From Kineococcus rhizosphaerae (GTDB lineage: Bacteria > Actinomycetota > Actinomycetes > Actinomycetales > Kineococcaceae), in NCBI RefSeq assembly GCF_003002055.1, contig NZ_PVZF01000004.1:310001-374000 (forward strand): DNA of 64,000 bases, given 5' to 3'. A program made the position numbers and the translations under genes. Of this stretch, positions 1 through 7,344 are shown piece after piece. The notes beneath the pieces are model-generated. The model made no database searches. It was not told the origin of the DNA and saw only the letters and a program-made list of their open reading frames with translations. Each line of letters begins with the position of its first letter. Position 1 is the first letter of the stretch.

Positions 1-721
1 CAGCCGGGTCCAGCCCTAGGAGCGCGCCGAGGGAGTTCGCCGTCGCGACGGGGTCGGTGGTGCGCGAGGGCTGGACACCCACCCGGACGACGGGGGTCGC
101 GGTCACGACGGGGGATCCGTCCCGCCCCAGCACGTCGGCGCGCGGGGGCGCGTCGCGCTCCAGGGCGAAGGTGGCCCCGGACGCCAGCGCGGGGTGCACG
201 AGCGCGGGTTCCCACACCGGGCGCCAGGACCCGTCCTGCTGCCGCCGCAGACCGGCCGTCGTGGTGTACCGGAACAGGGCGCCGTCCGGGGCGCCGAGGT
301 GGGCGCCGAGGTCGAACGCGACCTCCAGCACGGCGCTCGCCCGTCCGCGGTCGGCGGCCGCGGTGTCCACGGACACGACGCGCACGGTCGGCGTCACGGC
401 CGACAGGCCCGCGGTCAGCCGGGCGTACTCGCCGGGCAGGTCGGCGGGCAGGGCCCCGGTGGCGGCGACGAAGGCGACGTCGCCCGGCGTCCCGGCGGAC
501 CAGGCCGCGGCCAGGGCCCGTGCGGCGGCGTCCGCACCGTCGGCGGGGTCCGGGCGGGAGAGCCACCACCAGGCGCTGCCGCCCAGACCGGCCGCCACGA
601 CCGCCGAGCTGGCCACCAGGGCCCGGCGGCGCAGACGTCCGCGCTGGTCAGGGGACCGGGACGGGTCGGGCGGCCCCGGGGTGGAGGACGGGTTCGACGG
701 CTCGTCGGCGTTGTCACTCAT
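1..721 (-). CDS. Penicillin-binding protein, N-terminal part (cut by window edge)
   Basis: The frame opens at an ATG (complement of 719-721) and stays open to the window edge, showing about 240 N-terminal residues. A basic proline/serine-rich tail of about 25 residues is followed by one membrane segment (near residues 28-45, ALVASSAVVAAGLGG) and an extracytoplasmic stretch with GEYARLTAGLSAV and GSWRPVWEPALVHPAL. That layout fits the NTF2-like N-terminal domain found before the transpeptidase domain of PBP2a/PbpA-type class B penicillin-binding proteins, which cross-link peptidoglycan outside the membrane. The catalytic domain would lie outside the window, so the activity is inferred. Nearly every third codon base is G or C. 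Confidence 0.75.
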   Translation of the reverse strand, partial: MSDNADEPSNPSSTPGPPDPSRSPDQRGRLRRRALVASSAVVAAGLGGSAWWWLSRPDPADGADAAARALAAAWSAGTPGDVAFVAATGALPADLPGEYARLTAGLSAVTPTVRVVSVDTAAADRGRASAVLEVAFDLGAHLGAPDGALFRYTTTAGLRRQQDGSWRPVWEPALVHPALASGATFALERDAPPRADVLGRDGSPVVTATPVVRVGVQPSRTTDPVATANSLGALLGLDPA

Positions 722-767
722 CGTGAGTGATGCTCGCACGCGGCGGGCTGCTAACCTGCAGTGCGTT

Positions 768-856
768 GGAGGCGTCGCATAGTGGCCTAGTGCGCCCGCC
801 TGCTAAGCGGGTTGGGGGTTAACACCCCCTCGCGGGTTCAAATCCCGCCGCCTCCG
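768..856 (+). tRNA. tRNA-Ser (anticodon GCT)
   Basis: A complete 89-nt cloverleaf with the long variable arm of serine tRNAs. The acceptor strands GGAGGCG (768-774) and CGCCTCC (849-855) pair fully, and the anticodon loop CTGCTAA gives GCT. The discriminator is G and no CCA is encoded. A TAACCT -10 box sits at 752-757, just upstream. Confidence 0.96.
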
Positions 857-862
857 CCGGAC

Positions 863-897
863 GAGGGCCCCGGTCGCACACCGCGACCGGGGCCCTC
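863..897 (+). terminator. Terminator of tRNA-Ser(GCT)
   Basis: A perfect 15-bp stem (863-877 with 883-897) closes a 5-nt loop directly after the tRNA. There is no strong T-tract, which is usual for high-G+C actinobacterial terminators. Confidence 0.8.
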
Positions 898-939
898 TGT
901 CGTTCCCCGGGCAGGGCAGAGGCGTTGCGCCGCAATCGA

Positions 940-997
940 TTGGTGACGACGGCCGAAGCCCGCTACAGTAGTCGTCAACGGCGCACCGCGGTGCGCC
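940..997 (+). promoter_or_regulatory. Promoter and palindromic leader of tRNA-Arg
   Basis: TTGGTG (940-945) and TACAGT (964-969) are separated by 18 bp and resemble a housekeeping sigma promoter. A start about 7 nt after TACAGT would put the perfect palindrome GGCGCACCGCGGTGCGCC (980-997) in the short leader just ahead of the mature tRNA 5' end at 1002. It may fold ahead of RNase P cleavage. Promoter role is inferred from spacing and sequence only. Confidence 0.55.
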
Positions 998-1001
998 GGA
1001 C

Positions 1002-1074
1002 GCGCCCGTAGCTCAACGGATAGAGCATCTGACTACGGATCAGAAGGTTAGGGGTTCGAATCCCTTCGGGCGCA
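1002..1074 (+). tRNA. tRNA-Arg (anticodon ACG)
   Basis: A 73-nt cloverleaf with acceptor GCGCCCG (1002-1008) pairing CGGGCGC (1067-1073), discriminator A, and T-loop GTTCGAATC. The anticodon loop CTACGGA reads ACG. This tRNA is the known bacterial substrate for A34-to-inosine editing by TadA, encoded at 4963-5397. Confidence 0.97.
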
Positions 1075-1086
1075 CACCGCACGACG

Positions 1087-1114
1087 AGAGGCCCCCGGTT
1101 CGCCGGGGGCCTCT
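1087..1114 (+). terminator. Terminator of tRNA-Arg
   Basis: A 12-bp G+C-rich stem (1087-1098 with 1103-1114) closed by a TTCG tetraloop, followed by TCTCGTT. It begins 12 nt after the tRNA. Confidence 0.85.
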
Positions 1115-1307
1115 TCTCGTTCCGCCCCCGCCCCCGCCGACGGCCGGGCGGCCCGGACGACGCCCCGGGCGAGCCGGCCACCCGTGGCGCGGGGCACCCC
1201 CTCCCGGACCCCGCCACCGGACCCCGCCGCCGGAGCGGGACCTCGGGCGCCCGGCGCGGACGCCCACCAGGGGGCCCGGTCGGGGAGCCGATCCGGAAGC
1301 AGACAGC

Positions 1308-1353
1308 AGGCCCACCCGGAAGCCGACGGGAGGCCCACCCGGAAGCCGACGGG
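1308..1353. repeat. Two-copy 23-bp tandem repeat
   Basis: Two identical 23-bp units (1308-1330 and 1331-1353) each contain CCCACCCGGAAGCCGACGGG. A truncated, divergent third copy (AGGCCGCCCCGGAA) follows at 1354. Non-coding as far as I can tell. Confidence 0.8.
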
Positions 1354-1686
1354 AGGCCGCCCCGGAATGCCGGACGGCGAGAACGCACCACCGGACCGGG
1401 CCGCGGAGAATGCCGGCGGAACCCGCGCTCGGCACCGCCCCGAACTCCCGCCGCGAGTTCGTCGTGAACTCCTGCGCGAACCCCTCGCGGACCCGCGCGG
1501 TGGAGTTCACCGGGAACGCGTCCCGCGCCCCGGGAGCGGAGAGGACGCTGGAGCCCCGAAGCCGCCGCGACCCGCACCGGAGCCCGCAACCGCACCGTGA
1601 ACCAGCGTGAACCGCCGCCGTGAACCGCCTCCGGGGAGGGCGCCCGGAGAACCGCGTTCCCGGGCAGTTCCCACCGGTTCCGCACA

Positions 1687-1717
1687 CTGTTCTCGGACGG
1701 TGATAGCGCGAGAACAG
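1687..1717. promoter_or_regulatory. Inverted repeat upstream of the Lsr2-like gene, possible operator
   Basis: CTGTTCTCG (1687-1695) and its exact reverse complement CGAGAACAG (1709-1717) are separated by 13 bp, about 110 bp before the start codon at 1826. GTGAAC copies follow immediately at 1719 and 1727. Which protein binds, if any, cannot be told. Confidence 0.35.
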
Positions 1718-1825
1718 CGTGAACAGGTGAACTCGTCAGAGAATCCATGGTTCGATGCGCGAACTCTCACGGAACTGTGGTTTCATTGCTTCAGCATTGT
1801 CCAGCCACTTCCCCGGGAGCCCAGC

Positions 1826-2401
1826 ATGGCAAGTCACGACGTTGCACTGAAGGTGGCCACCGAACTGCCCGTCGGTGCCGTCGACCTCGAGATCCCCGTC
1901 AAGCGGAACGGTCGCAAGATCGGCACCTTCACGGTGAACGCGAACGGTGTCTCGTGGAACCCGGCGACCGCGAAGGCCGCCACCAACGTGTCGTGGGAGG
2001 ACCTCCCCGCCGCGCTGGCCTCGACCACCGCCGCCGCTCCGGCCGCCGCCGCTGCTCCGGCCAAGAAGGCCGCCCCGGCCAAGAAGGCCGCTCCGGCCAA
2101 GAAGGCCGCCGCCAAGAAGGCCGCTCCGGCCCCGGCTCCCGCCCCGGTCGAGGAAACCCCCGCGCCCGTCGAGGCTCCGGCCCCGGCTGCTGCCGCTCCG
2201 GCCAAGAAGACCACCGCGAAGAGCGCGGCGAAGAGCACCGCGAAGAAGGCCACGACCAAGAAGGCCGCCGCCTCCTCTTCCTCCTCCTCCGCCGTGGACG
2301 CCCGCGCCGTGCGCGAGTGGGCCGCCGCCAACGGGATCGCCGTCGCCCCGCGCGGCCCGATCTCCTCCTCGATCATCGACGCGTTCAAGGCTGCTCAGTG
2401 A
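1826..2401 (+). CDS. Lsr2-like DNA-binding protein with Ala/Lys-rich linker
   Basis: A 191-residue protein starting at the ATG that follows GGGAGCCCAGC. Residues 1-70 are an unassigned compact region (KRNGRKIGTFTVNANGVSW). Residues about 75-155 are low complexity, with repeated APAKKA-type units and a TTAKSAAKSTAKKATTKK stretch resembling histone-H1 or HupB tails. The last 35 residues (VREWAAANGIAVAPRGPI) match the C-terminal DNA-binding domain of Lsr2, the actinobacterial H-NS analogue that binds AT-rich minor grooves. The usual Lsr2 N-terminal dimerisation domain is not recognisable. Role as a nucleoid-associated protein is inferred. The long promoter region with GTGAAC copies suggests it is regulated. 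Confidence 0.85.
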   Translation: MASHDVALKVATELPVGAVDLEIPVKRNGRKIGTFTVNANGVSWNPATAKAATNVSWEDLPAALASTTAAAPAAAAAPAKKAAPAKKAAPAKKAAAKKAAPAPAPAPVEETPAPVEAPAPAAAAPAKKTTAKSAAKSTAKKATTKKAAASSSSSSAVDARAVREWAAANGIAVAPRGPISSSIIDAFKAAQ

Positions 2402-2423
2402 GCTGACGTCCCCTGGACGCCTC

Positions 2424-2455
2424 AGGGGGCGCGGTCCGCACGGACCGCGCCCCCT
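2424..2455. terminator. Terminator between convergent genes
   Basis: A perfect 15-bp inverted repeat (2424-2438 with 2441-2455) lies 20 bp after the Lsr2-like stop and 55 bp from the end of the opposing PH-domain gene. It could serve both strands. Confidence 0.8.
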
Positions 2456-2509
2456 GTTGCACGTCCCGGCCCGTTCGCCCCGCCCCGGTGCCGTGTTCCC
2501 CGGGTCAGC

Positions 2510-3259
2510 TCAGCGGAAGCGCTGAGGGAGTGCCCGGCGTGCCATCCGACGCACGCGAGCGCCCATCCGCCGCGAGGTGTCGGCCCCGCCGACCTCCCCG
2601 AACAACTGCTCGCAGATGCGGACGTAGACCTGGTCCGGCATCGGCAGACGGTCGATGTTGCTGAGCGCCTGGTCCTGGCCGGCGGATTCCATGACCAGTT
2701 CCCCGTAGCCCAGGAACCGCCCGGGCAGGGACCGGTTGTAGCTCATGTCGGTCACCTTCGTCAGCGGCATCATCGCCACCTGGCGCCGCACGACGCCGTA
2801 CGTCAGCAGCAACCGCTTGTCGGTGGCGATGAACCAGTCCCCGCGCCACTGCTGCCACTTCCACCAGGCCCGCCCGAGCAGCACGAGCCAGGCCCCGAAC
2901 AGCACGTTGGGCAGCTGCTGGACGTCGCCGAGCCGGTCGGCCAGGTAGTTGACGAGCACGAGGCCGGCGATGCAGGTCAGGAAGGGTTCGGCGAGGACGA
3001 CGAGGTGCCGGCGCAGGCACACCAGCCGCTTCTCCGTGTCGAGGACGTAGCGCTCGACCCGCGGCGGGGGCTGTTCCCACAGCGGGTCGTCCACGACGAC
3101 CTCGTCGACCTCCTCGACCTCCTCGACCTCCTCGACCACGAGCTTCTCGAGCGGGTCGGACTCGTCGTCGGGCCCGGGGGCCGCCTGGTCGCGCTCGGGG
3201 TCCACGACCCGCCAGGTGCCGTCGCTGCGCGACTTCCGCAGCCGGGTACCGGAGAACAT
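2510..3259 (-). CDS. PH-domain (DUF304-type) membrane protein
   Basis: A 249-residue protein if the ATG at 3259 is used. An acidic tract (VVEEVEEVEEVDEVVVDD) is followed by two hydrophobic segments (LVVLAEPFLTCIAGLVLV and LPNVLFGAWLVLLG), then a bacterial PH-like module with WFIATDKRLLLTYGVV and LTKVTDMSYNRS, the pattern of the DUF304/YdbS family. The function of this family is unknown; a membrane scaffold is plausible. The start is uncertain: an ATG at 3373 is in frame but would overlap the small upstream gene by 58 bases, so I prefer 3259. It is probably cotranscribed with that gene. Confidence 0.8.
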   Translation of the reverse strand: MFSGTRLRKSRSDGTWRVVDPERDQAAPGPDDESDPLEKLVVEEVEEVEEVDEVVVDDPLWEQPPPRVERYVLDTEKRLVCLRRHLVVLAEPFLTCIAGLVLVNYLADRLGDVQQLPNVLFGAWLVLLGRAWWKWQQWRGDWFIATDKRLLLTYGVVRRQVAMMPLTKVTDMSYNRSLPGRFLGYGELVMESAGQDQALSNIDRLPMPDQVYVRICEQLFGEVGGADTSRRMGARVRRMARRALPQRFR

Positions 3260-3315
3260 GACGAGGTCCCGGCCCTCGTCGTCGGGGACCGGGTCCTCGG
3301 GAGGGGGCTTGCGGC

Positions 3316-3477
3316 TCAGCGCAGCAGCCCGTCGAAGAAGTCCTTGATGCTGTTCACGGCCGTGCTCAGCCATTCACCGACGGTGCGGACGAAGTTCGCG
3401 GCCTGGTCCGGGGACCGGTACACCGCGTAGAGGGCGAAGACGACCACGACCCACCACAGAACTCGGCGCCACTTCAC
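3316..3477 (-). CDS. Small single-span membrane protein (53 aa)
   Basis: GTG start at 3477 with a strong GGAGG site about 9 bases upstream (GGGAAGGAGGTCGGCCC). The protein opens MKWRRVLWWVVVVFALYAVY, a basic N-terminus and one membrane segment, then an amphipathic tail VRTVGEWLSTAVNSIKDFF. It ends 56 bases before the preferred start of the PH-domain gene, so the two look like an operon. I do not recognise a family. The Shine-Dalgarno site and codon use support it as a real gene. Confidence 0.72.
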   Translation of the reverse strand: MKWRRVLWWVVVVFALYAVYRSPDQAANFVRTVGEWLSTAVNSIKDFFDGLLR

Positions 3478-3584
3478 GGGCCGACCTCCTTCCCGGCGTT
3501 CTCCGAACGCCCTTGGTCACCACGGACCGTGAACGGAATTGATCTGATCGGGGGCCATCCTGCCGGAAGTCGTGCTCAGCACGA

Positions 3585-3617
3585 AGCCCCGCGCCGCAGG
3601 AGTCGCGGCACGGGGCT
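3585..3617 (-). terminator. Terminator downstream of upp
   Basis: A 13-bp stem with one mismatch (3585-3597 with 3605-3617), about 35 bp beyond the upp stop on the minus strand. Confidence 0.7.
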
Positions 3618-3651
3618 CGGCGGGCGGTCCGTCCCCGGACCGCGGTCGACC

Positions 3652-4287
3652 TCAGACGACGCCGTACAACCGGTCACCCGCGTCACCGAGGCCGGGGACG
3701 ATGTACCCGTTCTCGTCGAGCCGCTCGTCGATGGCGGCCGTCACCACGGTGACCTGGGCGTGCTCGTCGAACGCCGTGCGGACGACCTCCAGGCCCTCCG
3801 GGGCGGCCAGCAGGCACAGCGCGGTGACGTCCTGGGCCCCCCGCTCGAGCAGGTAGGTGATGGAGGACACGAGGGTTCCCCCCGTCGCCAGCATCGGGTC
3901 GAGCACGAAGCAGTGCCGGCCCGTGAGGTCGTCCGGCAGCCGGTTCGCGTACGTCTTGGCCTGGAGGGTCTCCTCGTCGCGCAGCATGCCGAGGAAGCCG
4001 ACCTCGGCGGTCGGCAGCAGCCGGACCATGCCGTCGAGCATGCCGAGCCCCGCGCGCAGGATCGGGACGACGATGGGTTTGGGGGAACGGATCCGCACCC
4101 CGGTGGTGGGCCCCACCGGGGTGGTGATGGGGTGCGGTTCGACCGCGACGTCACGGGTGGCCTCGTACGCCAGCAGCGTGACCAGTTCGTCGGCGAGGCG
4201 CCGGAACGTCGGGGAGTCGGTGCCCCGGTCGCGCAGGGCGGTCAGTTTGTGGGCGACGAGCGGGTGGTCGATGACGGACAGGCGCAT
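3652..4287 (-). CDS. upp: Uracil phosphoribosyltransferase
   Basis: A 211-residue protein, the usual length for Upp. It converts uracil and PRPP to UMP in pyrimidine salvage. The sequence starts [20 protein letters not shown], and shows the PRPP-binding loop [11 protein letters not shown], the segment [14 protein letters not shown], and the C-terminal uracil-binding region [16 protein letters not shown]. The frame extends upstream, but family length and this typical N-terminus fix the start at 4287. It is divergent from the tadA pair. Confidence 0.97.
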   Translation of the reverse strand: MRLSVIDHPLVAHKLTALRDRGTDSPTFRRLADELVTLLAYEATRDVAVEPHPITTPVGPTTGVRIRSPKPIVVPILRAGLGMLDGMVRLLPTAEVGFLGMLRDEETLQAKTYANRLPDDLTGRHCFVLDPMLATGGTLVSSITYLLERGAQDVTALCLLAAPEGLEVVRTAFDEHAQVTVVTAAIDERLDENGYIVPGLGDAGDRLYGVV

Positions 4288-4390
4288 GGGCCCAAGTGTG
4301 AAGGGTCCACCCGGGTGCGAGGGAACGGCGGGCCCGGACGGGCGCGCCGCCGACCTGCCGTGGACGGGCCGGACCTGACACCATGGAGCC

Positions 4391-4927
4391 GTGGCGTACT
4401 TCACCGCAGTCCTGTCCCCCGACGGTTCCGGCGACGACCGTGAGTGGCGTTCCGTCGAGATCGACCTCGAGGCGGGGTCCCCCGACGAACTCGGCGACGC
4501 CCTGCGCGGTGCCGTGGACGACGACTCCCCCGTGCTCGCGGTCCTCGAGCGCGAGGACGAGTGGTTCGCCCTCGTGCGCACCGACGGCCCGATCGACGTG
4601 AAGGTCTTCGTGTCCGACGCGGTCGCCGCCGCCGACAGCGCCTACGCGCCGCTGTTCGCCGAACTGCCCACGGCCGGCGAGAACGCCCGCGCCGACGACG
4701 CCGAGGACTCCGACGACGACCCGGAGGAGGAGTCCGACGAGGAGGCGCGTCCCGACCCCGCGGTCGCCGAGGACGTCTGGGCCGGTGACCCGGAACTGCT
4801 GACCGACCTCGGGTGCCCTGCGGAGGTGCTGCTGCGGCTGTCGGGCTCGGGGACGGACCCGGCGGCCGCGACGGTCGAGATCGGGGAACTGCTCGGGTTC
4901 GCCGACGTCCTGGAATCGCTGCGCTGA
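4391..4927 (+). CDS. tRNA adenosine deaminase-associated protein
   Basis: A 178-residue acidic protein with a GTG start at 4391. [12 protein letters not shown] and [16 protein letters not shown] are followed by a highly acidic segment ([19 protein letters not shown]) and a C-terminal [12 protein letters not shown] region. It matches the actinobacterial family named for its constant position beside tadA. Its biochemical role is not established. It ends 35 bp before the tadA start, so the two are probably one transcript. Confidence 0.88.
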   Translation: MAYFTAVLSPDGSGDDREWRSVEIDLEAGSPDELGDALRGAVDDDSPVLAVLEREDEWFALVRTDGPIDVKVFVSDAVAAADSAYAPLFAELPTAGENARADDAEDSDDDPEEESDEEARPDPAVAEDVWAGDPELLTDLGCPAEVLLRLSGSGTDPAAATVEIGELLGFADVLESLR

Positions 4928-4962
4928 GGGGACTGCTCGTCCCGGCGCGGTGGGCGGCCTGG

Positions 4963-5397
4963 ATGGCCACGGCCCTCGACGAGGCGCGGCAGTGCCTGCT
5001 CACGGGTGACGTCCCCGTGGGGGCCCTGGTCATCGACGGTTCCGGCGCGGTGCTCGGCGTCGGGCGCAACGAGCGCGAGGCCGCGAACGACCCGACCGCG
5101 CACGCCGAGGTCCTGGCGCTGCGGGCCGCCGCCCGGGCCCGCGGCGAGTGGCGGCTGAGCGGCTGCACCCTCGTCGTGACCCTCGAACCCTGCGTCATGT
5201 GCGCGGGGGCGACGGTCCTGTCCCGGGTCGACCGACTGGTGTTCGGCGCCTGGGACGAGCGGTTCGGCGCCGCGGGTTCCCTGCGGGACGTGGTGCGCGA
5301 CTCGCGGCTCAACCACGTCGTGGAGGTGGCGGGGGGTGTGCGGGAGGCCGAGTGCCGCGCCCTGCTGGACGACTTCTTCGCCGCCCGGCGGGCGTGA
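4963..5397 (+). CDS. tadA: tRNA-specific adenosine deaminase
   Basis: A 144-residue zinc deaminase that converts A34 to inosine in tRNA-Arg(ACG). The catalytic motifs are HAEVLAL (zinc-binding His and general-base Glu) and PCVMCAG (the two zinc-binding Cys). The DVPVGALV segment near residue 20 and the family length support ATG 4963. The target tRNA-Arg(ACG) lies at 1002-1074, and tRNA-Ser(CGA) follows the gene by 41 bp. Confidence 0.95.
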   Translation: MATALDEARQCLLTGDVPVGALVIDGSGAVLGVGRNEREAANDPTAHAEVLALRAAARARGEWRLSGCTLVVTLEPCVMCAGATVLSRVDRLVFGAWDERFGAAGSLRDVVRDSRLNHVVEVAGGVREAECRALLDDFFAARRA

Positions 5398-5437
5398 CGG
5401 AGCACCGTCGGCGCCGTGTAGTCTGGACGGGCACCAA

Positions 5438-5524
5438 GGTGATGTGTCCGAGCGGCCTAAGGAGCACGCCTCGAAAGCGTGTGAGGGGGCAACTCCTCCG
5501 TGGGTTCAAATCCCACCGTCACCG
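5438..5524 (+). tRNA. tRNA-Ser (anticodon CGA)
   Basis: An 87-nt tRNA with long variable arm. Acceptor GGTGATG (5438-5444) pairs CGTCACC (5517-5523) with one G-T, and the anticodon stem-loop CACGC-CTCGAAA-GCGTG gives CGA. TAGTCT at 5419-5424 is a likely -10 box. CCA is not encoded. Confidence 0.96.
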
Positions 5525-5532
5525 CCGTGGAG

Positions 5533-5565
5533 AAGGGCCCCGGGACCTCAGGTCCCGGGGCCCTT
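5533..5565. terminator. Terminator between tRNA-Ser and the convergent ABC operon
   Basis: A near-perfect palindrome with 16-bp arms (5533-5548 and 5550-5565). It follows the tRNA by 8 nt and precedes the end of the opposing permease gene by 13 nt, so it may end transcription in both directions. Confidence 0.85.
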
Positions 5566-5578
5566 CGTCATCTCGTGC

Positions 5579-6367
5579 TCACCGTGCGCTGCGGGGGCGG
5601 CCGAACAACCGCGCCGCACCCCAGACCCCCAGCACCGTCAGCCCGGCGCACCAGGCGACCGCCACCAGCACCTGCCCGCGGTCGGCCGGTGTGCCCGCCA
5701 GCAGGGCGCGCAGGACGTCCATGACCGGCGTCACCGGCTGGTGCCGGGCGAAGGCGGCCAGGGGGCCGGGCAGCGAGTCGACCGGGACGAACCCGCTGCC
5801 GAGGAACGGCAGGAGCATCAGCGGCAGCGCGTAGTTGCTGGCCACCTCCACCGAGCGGGCCAGCAGACCCGCGGCGACCGCCAGCCACGACACCGCCAGC
5901 GACGACCCGGTCGCCAGCGCCGCGGCGCCCAGCCAGCCCAGCGGTGCGGCACCGGGCCGGAACCCCAGCGCCACCGCGGCCAGCACGACCAGGGCCATGG
6001 CCACGACCGTCTGCGCGGTGGCCGCGAGGGCGTGCCCGGCCAGCACGGCGCTGCGGGAGACCGAGACGGTCCGCAGGCGGGCGAGGACCCCGCCGGAGGC
6101 GTCCATCGCGATGGTCGTCGAGGTGCCCTGCGCGGTGCCGAACGCCGTCAGCGCCAGCACCCCCGGCAGGACGTACCCGGCGTAGTCGCCGCGGGAACCG
6201 CCCACCCCCGGGCCCAGCGCCCCGCCGAAGACGAGGACGAACAGCAGGAGCAGGACCACGGGCACGCCGACGGTGAGGACGGTCAGCTCGGGGTAGCGCA
6301 CCGTGTGCCGGACCTGCCGCCCGAACAGCACCCCGGCGTCGCGCCCGAGGGTCGCGACGGCGCTCAC
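5579..6367 (-). CDS. ABC-2 type permease, DrrB-like
   Basis: A 262-residue integral membrane protein with about six hydrophobic segments (ELTVLTVGVPVVLLLLFVLV, TAQTVVAMALVVLAAVALG and others), the layout of ABC-2 drug or lipid exporters such as DrrB. Segments YVLPGVLALTAFGTAQGT and FLGSGFVPVDSLP are typical. Its GTG start overlaps the ATPase stop by four bases (GTGA), so the two are translationally coupled into one exporter. The substrate is unknown. Confidence 0.9.
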   Translation of the reverse strand: MSAVATLGRDAGVLFGRQVRHTVRYPELTVLTVGVPVVLLLLFVLVFGGALGPGVGGSRGDYAGYVLPGVLALTAFGTAQGTSTTIAMDASGGVLARLRTVSVSRSAVLAGHALAATAQTVVAMALVVLAAVALGFRPGAAPLGWLGAAALATGSSLAVSWLAVAAGLLARSVEVASNYALPLMLLPFLGSGFVPVDSLPGPLAAFARHQPVTPVMDVLRALLAGTPADRGQVLVAVAWCAGLTVLGVWGAARLFGRPRSAR

Positions 6368-7311
6368 GAGCGCACCTCCTCGGCGTGGTGGGACCGTCCG
6401 GTGAGGGCGAGGAAGACGTCGTCGAGGTCGGGTTCGCGGGTGGCGATGCGTTCCACCGCGACGCCGGCGGCGTCCAGGCGCTGCAGGACGTCGCGCACGG
6501 CCCGGCCGTCGCCGGGGACGTCACCGCTGAGGGCGTCCGGGTCCACGACGAACCCGGGGAGCAGGTCCTGCGCCCGGTCCAGGGCCGGCCGGTCGGCGAA
6601 CCCCAGCGTGATCCGGCCGCCGGGGACCCGGGCCTTCAGCTGCGAGGGGGTCCCCTCGGCCACGACGCGACCGCTGTCGAGCAGGGTGACCCGGTCGGCG
6701 AGCCGGTCGGCCTCCTCCAGGTACTGCGTCGTCAGGACGAGCGTCGCGCCCTCGTCCACGAGTTCGCGCGCGAGGTCCCACACCTCCCGGCGGCTGCGCG
6801 GGTCCAGTCCCGTCGTGGGCTCGTCGAGCACCACGACGGAGGGGCGGCCCACCAGCCCCATGGCGAGGTCGAGCCGACGGCGCATCCCGCCCGAGTACGT
6901 CGAGGGCCGTCGCCCCCCGACCGCCGTCAGGTCGAACCGTTCGAGCAGCTCGGCCGTGCGGGAGGCGACCTGCTCCTTCGGCAGGTGCTGCAGGCGGGCC
7001 ATCAGCCGCAGGTTCTCCGCCCCCGTCAGCAGGTCGTCGACGGCGGCGAACTGCCCCGTCAGGCCGATCGCGGCCCGCACCCGCGCGGGGTCGCGCCGGA
7101 CGTCGTGCCCGGCCACCCTGACCTGCCCGGCGTCGGGTTCGACGAGGGTGGCCAGGACGTTGACGAGCGTGGTCTTGCCGGCCCCGTTCGGGCCGAGCAG
7201 CGCCAGGACGGTGCCGGGGTCGACGTCCAGGTCGACCCCGTCGAGGACGCGGTGCGTCCCGAAGCTCTTGCTCAGGCCGCGGACCACCACGGCCGGTTCT
7301 GCGTGCGACAC
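6364..7311 (-). CDS. ABC transporter ATP-binding protein, DrrA-like
   Basis: A 315-residue ATPase with Walker A GPNGAGKTT, signature YSGGMRRRLD, Walker B VVVLDEPTTGLD and a C-terminal DrrA-type extension (ITLGFADRPALDRAQ, EPDLDDVFLALTG). The GTG start at 7311 follows a GGAGGG site. It powers the permease encoded immediately downstream. Members of the family export antibiotics or lipids; nothing local identifies the substrate. Confidence 0.93.
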   Translation of the reverse strand: MSHAEPAVVVRGLSKSFGTHRVLDGVDLDVDPGTVLALLGPNGAGKTTLVNVLATLVEPDAGQVRVAGHDVRRDPARVRAAIGLTGQFAAVDDLLTGAENLRLMARLQHLPKEQVASRTAELLERFDLTAVGGRRPSTYSGGMRRRLDLAMGLVGRPSVVVLDEPTTGLDPRSRREVWDLARELVDEGATLVLTTQYLEEADRLADRVTLLDSGRVVAEGTPSQLKARVPGGRITLGFADRPALDRAQDLLPGFVVDPDALSGDVPGDGRAVRDVLQRLDAAGVAVERIATREPDLDDVFLALTGRSHHAEEVRS

Positions 7312-7344
7312 GTTCCCTCCCGATCACTGGGGTGGTGCAGGGCT

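Larger units (their letters stand above)
1115..1825. other. Long intergenic region with repeated GTGAAC motifs, no convincing gene
   Basis: About 710 bp between the tRNA-Arg terminator and the Lsr2-like gene. Open frames here give only arginine/proline/glycine-rich products or run through the tRNA, so I reject them. It holds a 23-bp tandem duplication (1308-1353), an inverted pair GAACTC/GAGTTC (1442-1447, 1455-1460), and GTGAAC at 1464, 1597, 1607, 1620, 1719 and 1727, with one inverted copy near 1504. G+C falls in the last 100 bp, as expected of a promoter region for the gene starting at 1826. Confidence 0.5.

Noticed and set aside
975-1748. Minus-strand open frame across tRNA-Arg
   Set aside because: It contains the tRNA and its terminator and encodes compositionally biased sequence.
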